In this document: in pieces, positions 63,922-64,000 of the stretch
How positions within the stretch are numbered: the stretch's first letter is position 1
Layout: every line of letters begins with the position of its first letter
NCBI RefSeq assembly: GCF_014195095.1
Contig: NZ_JACIBC010000001.1
Span: 434,001 to 498,000, forward strand
DNA from: Rhizobium sp. BK602
GTDB taxonomy: Bacteria; Pseudomonadota; Alphaproteobacteria; Rhizobiales; Rhizobiaceae
Length of the DNA stretch: 64,000 bases
Reading direction: 5' to 3'
Program-made: the position numbers and the translations under genes
The notes under the pieces: generated by a model
What the model saw: only the letters and a program-made list of their open reading frames with translations
Told to the model about the DNA's origin: nothing
Database searches by the model: none

Positions 63922-64000
63922 AGCTCGCCGGAAACCTCGCGCCGCCGGCGGTCGAGTTCCTCGCTGTAGCGGCGCAAGGTGTAGCTCTCGGTGAGCAGGC
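63918..64000 (-). CDS. C-terminal fragment of an unidentified protein
   Basis: The reverse strand ends with LLTESYTLRRYSEELDRRRR followed by EVSGEL and a stop codon overlapping the cobQ stop (convergent). The motif TESYTLRRYSEELDR looks like the last helix of a CBS-domain region in chloride-channel (ClC) proteins of rhizobia, but 27 residues are too few to decide. Confidence 0.45.
   Translation of the reverse strand, partial: LLTESYTLRRYSEELDRRRREVSGEL

Overview
The window is a GC-rich, densely coded stretch of alphaproteobacterial chromosome or chromid, most likely from Rhizobium or a close Rhizobiaceae relative. The grounds are the protein types (a rhizobial adh, PdxJ and IlvC style, DUF1127 and entericidin small proteins, SfnB, DUF1638) and several short palindromic intergenic repeats of the kind scattered through Rhizobium genomes. 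There are no transposases, phage genes or CRISPR arrays. One tRNA gene, tRNA-Lys(CTT), is present, followed by a HepT/MntA toxin-antitoxin pair; a VapBC pair lies elsewhere.

Layout. 0-4 kb: a cut SDR-type gene, a cobalt-type nitrile hydratase operon (alpha, beta, accessory protein), a RecD-like helicase and pdxJ. 4-20 kb: many small regulator-plus-target units (HxlR with a quinone reductase and a flavin monooxygenase; TetR with an MFS exporter; a MarR-GNAT fusion; Lrp with an Asp/Glu racemase; AraC with an alcohol dehydrogenase; TetR upstream of ilvC), several with clear palindromes at their promoters. 21-28 kb: an iron/polyamine-type ABC importer, a 2-oxoglutarate/Fe(II) oxygenase, an EEP-family hydrolase and a Nudix hydrolase on one strand. 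28-37 kb: PhzF, tRNA-Lys, HepT/MntA, a 34-residue membrane peptide, and two related FAD/NAD(P)-binding proteins flanking an Rrf2 regulator, an SfnB-like flavin oxidoreductase and a small hydrolase. 37-43 kb: a large mechanosensitive channel and a two-gene c-di-GMP/response-regulator unit.

The most coherent system spans about 42.9-56.0 kb and continues at 60.5-63.9 kb. It encodes a non-pyrrolysine MttB-family methyltransferase, its B12-binding corrinoid protein, a methyltetrahydrofolate:corrinoid methyltransferase, a RACo-type ATP-dependent corrinoid reactivator with a [2Fe-2S] domain, a MetF-like methylenetetrahydrofolate reductase with a Cys-rich MTHFR_C partner, a PF13769 protein, a DUF1638 protein, a two-cluster ferredoxin-like protein, a homocysteine S-methyltransferase, and cobyric acid synthase (CobQ). 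Together these would strip a methyl group from a quaternary or tertiary amine (substrate not determined), move it through cob(I)alamin to tetrahydrofolate, and then oxidise it or pass it to methionine. GlxA-type and LysR-type regulators, a cupin and two small proteins adjoin it. Four of its enzymes carry Arg/Gly/Ala-rich low-complexity tails, which I found the most unexpected shared trait. A pair of proteins that combine glycosyltransferase and methyltransferase-like domains in opposite orders sits inside the same span and is probably an unrelated surface-glycan unit.
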